Shown here in pieces: positions 7,129-7,770 of a stretch of 7,770 bases of DNA. The DNA comes from JALXCG01 sp026991065 [NCBI: Gemmatimonadota bacterium]. Its GTDB lineage: Bacteria > GCA-2686955. The notes under the pieces were generated by a model. The model was given only the letters and a program-made list of their open reading frames with translations. It did no database searches and was not told the DNA's origin. Position 1 is the first letter of the stretch. Each line of letters opens with the position of its first letter. The DNA lies in the NCBI GenBank assembly GCA_026991065.1, contig JALXCG010000162.1:1-7770 (forward strand), given 5' to 3'. A program made the position numbers and the translations under genes.

Positions 7129-7135
7129 TGTCCGC

Positions 7136-7770
7136 TTGTTCAAGAATTCGATAGCCCGAATCCTCGGCTTGCAGCCGCCGCGAATGGCGCTTGTGACGCA
7201 GGCGTTGCCGATTGTTGAACTTGAGTTTCCCGCGCTGCTGCGCTTCTCTTTGCGCTATGGGGGCGGTTCGGGTGAAGCGGCGGAGGTGGCGGTTGCCGCG
7301 GGGGAGCAGGTGGCGGCCGGGCATCTGCTGGCGCGGGATGTCGCCGGGCGGGCTTTTCCGTGCGCTTTTCCCGGCAAGGTCTCCGCGGTGAGCAGCAATC
7401 TCGACATCCGCGGTGGGCGGCGCGTGCGCAGCGTTTTTTTCGAGGTGGATGCGGAACTGGCCGCGGGTGTCGCCGGGGTGGACGCGCGGCGGGCGTTCGA
7501 GCCGCTCGATGGCGAGCAGGCGACGGCGGCGATGATGGCGGAGCGGATTCGGGCCGCCGGAGTGGTTGCGGGGGGGGATGCTGCGCTTCTGCCGCTGATG
7601 GATCTGTTGCAGAGCGGCGGCGCCGGGGCGGCGCTCGAAGCGGGGCGGTCGAATGGCCGGGGGGGCGGCAATGGCGTGGCCGCCAGCGGGCTCGACACGC
7701 TGATTGTGCTGGCGGCCGACGGCGAGCCGGAGGTGAGCAGCACGCTGGCGCTGTTGGCGGAACGCGGTTG
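7136..7770 (+). CDS. RnfC-like electron transport complex subunit, N-terminal part (3' end outside window)
   Basis: The frame is open from TTG 7136 to the window end (211 complete codons) with no stop. The TTG has AGGAG 7 nt upstream, and the residues it adds (GLQPPRM, 11-17) resemble the HPP motif near the start of RnfC; an internal ATG at 7184 would lose them. Residues 24-105 follow the RnfC N-terminal barrel: PIVELEFPALLRFSLRYGGG, then EVAVAAGEQVAAGHLLAR (50-67), PCAFPGKVSAV (75-85) and VRSVFFEVD. Residues 136-160 (ERIRAAGVVAGGDAALLP) align with the place where RnfC has IRxAGxxGLGGAGFPT, and 186-209 (LDTLIVLAADGEPEVSSTL) with the LIINxxECEP segment. Both motifs are degenerate here. A Gly-rich insert lies at 161-185. 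RnfC is the peripheral Fe-S/flavin subunit that exchanges electrons with NAD(H) in the ion-translocating Rnf complex. The 4Fe-4S cysteine motifs would lie beyond the window. The call rests on pattern recognition plus the adjacent apbE; a divergent RnfC homologue with another electron partner is likely. Confidence 0.75.
   Translation, partial: MFKNSIARILGLQPPRMALVTQALPIVELEFPALLRFSLRYGGGSGEAAEVAVAAGEQVAAGHLLARDVAGRAFPCAFPGKVSAVSSNLDIRGGRRVRSVFFEVDAELAAGVAGVDARRAFEPLDGEQATAAMMAERIRAAGVVAGGDAALLPLMDLLQSGGAGAALEAGRSNGRGGGNGVAASGLDTLIVLAADGEPEVSSTLALLAERG

Overview
The window is 7.77 kb of very GC-rich DNA carrying five protein genes on both strands. Two of them run off the window ends. Predicted lipoproteins, a secreted Ntn-hydrolase, an AsmA-like protein and an Rnf-type electron-transport gene point to a Gram-negative (diderm) bacterium. 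I cannot name a lineage. The Ala/Gly/Arg-rich coding style would fit several high-GC proteobacterial or candidate-phylum groups.

Layout from left to right: (1) positions 1-1391, + strand, the C-terminal part of an AsmA-like protein, cut by the window start. (2) Positions 1392-1455, a 64-bp convergent gap holding a 16-bp direct repeat. (3) Positions 1456-2373, - strand, a lipoprotein with a GATase-like (DUF4350-type) domain of unknown role. (4) Positions 2374-2681, a 308-bp non-coding gap. (5) Positions 2682-5288, - strand, a secreted penicillin-acylase-family Ntn hydrolase with a clear Ser-His-Asn set. (6) Positions 5289-5931, a 643-bp gap with no convincing gene. (7) Positions 5932-6993, - strand, ApbE (FAD:protein FMN transferase), predicted lipoprotein. 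(8) Positions 6994-7135, a divergent intergenic region with an inverted repeat next to the apbE start. (9) Position 7136 to the end, + strand, the N-terminal part of an RnfC-like subunit.

The most coherent functional unit is at the right end. ApbE covalently attaches FMN to flavoprotein subunits such as RnfG/RnfD and NqrB/NqrC, and here it is divergent from an RnfC-like gene, so an Rnf-type complex probably continues to the right. The RnfC-like protein is unusual: in the visible part, the glycine-rich flavin/NADH loop and the ECEP-like motif of ordinary RnfC are degenerate. The acylase and the lipoprotein lie on the same strand as apbE but are separated by 643- and 308-bp gaps, so they are probably independent units rather than a tight operon.

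Several very long antisense open frames (up to 800 codons) are by-products of codon-aligned, GC-rich genes and are not annotated. I see no CRISPR array, insertion sequence, tRNA, rRNA or obvious defence system.
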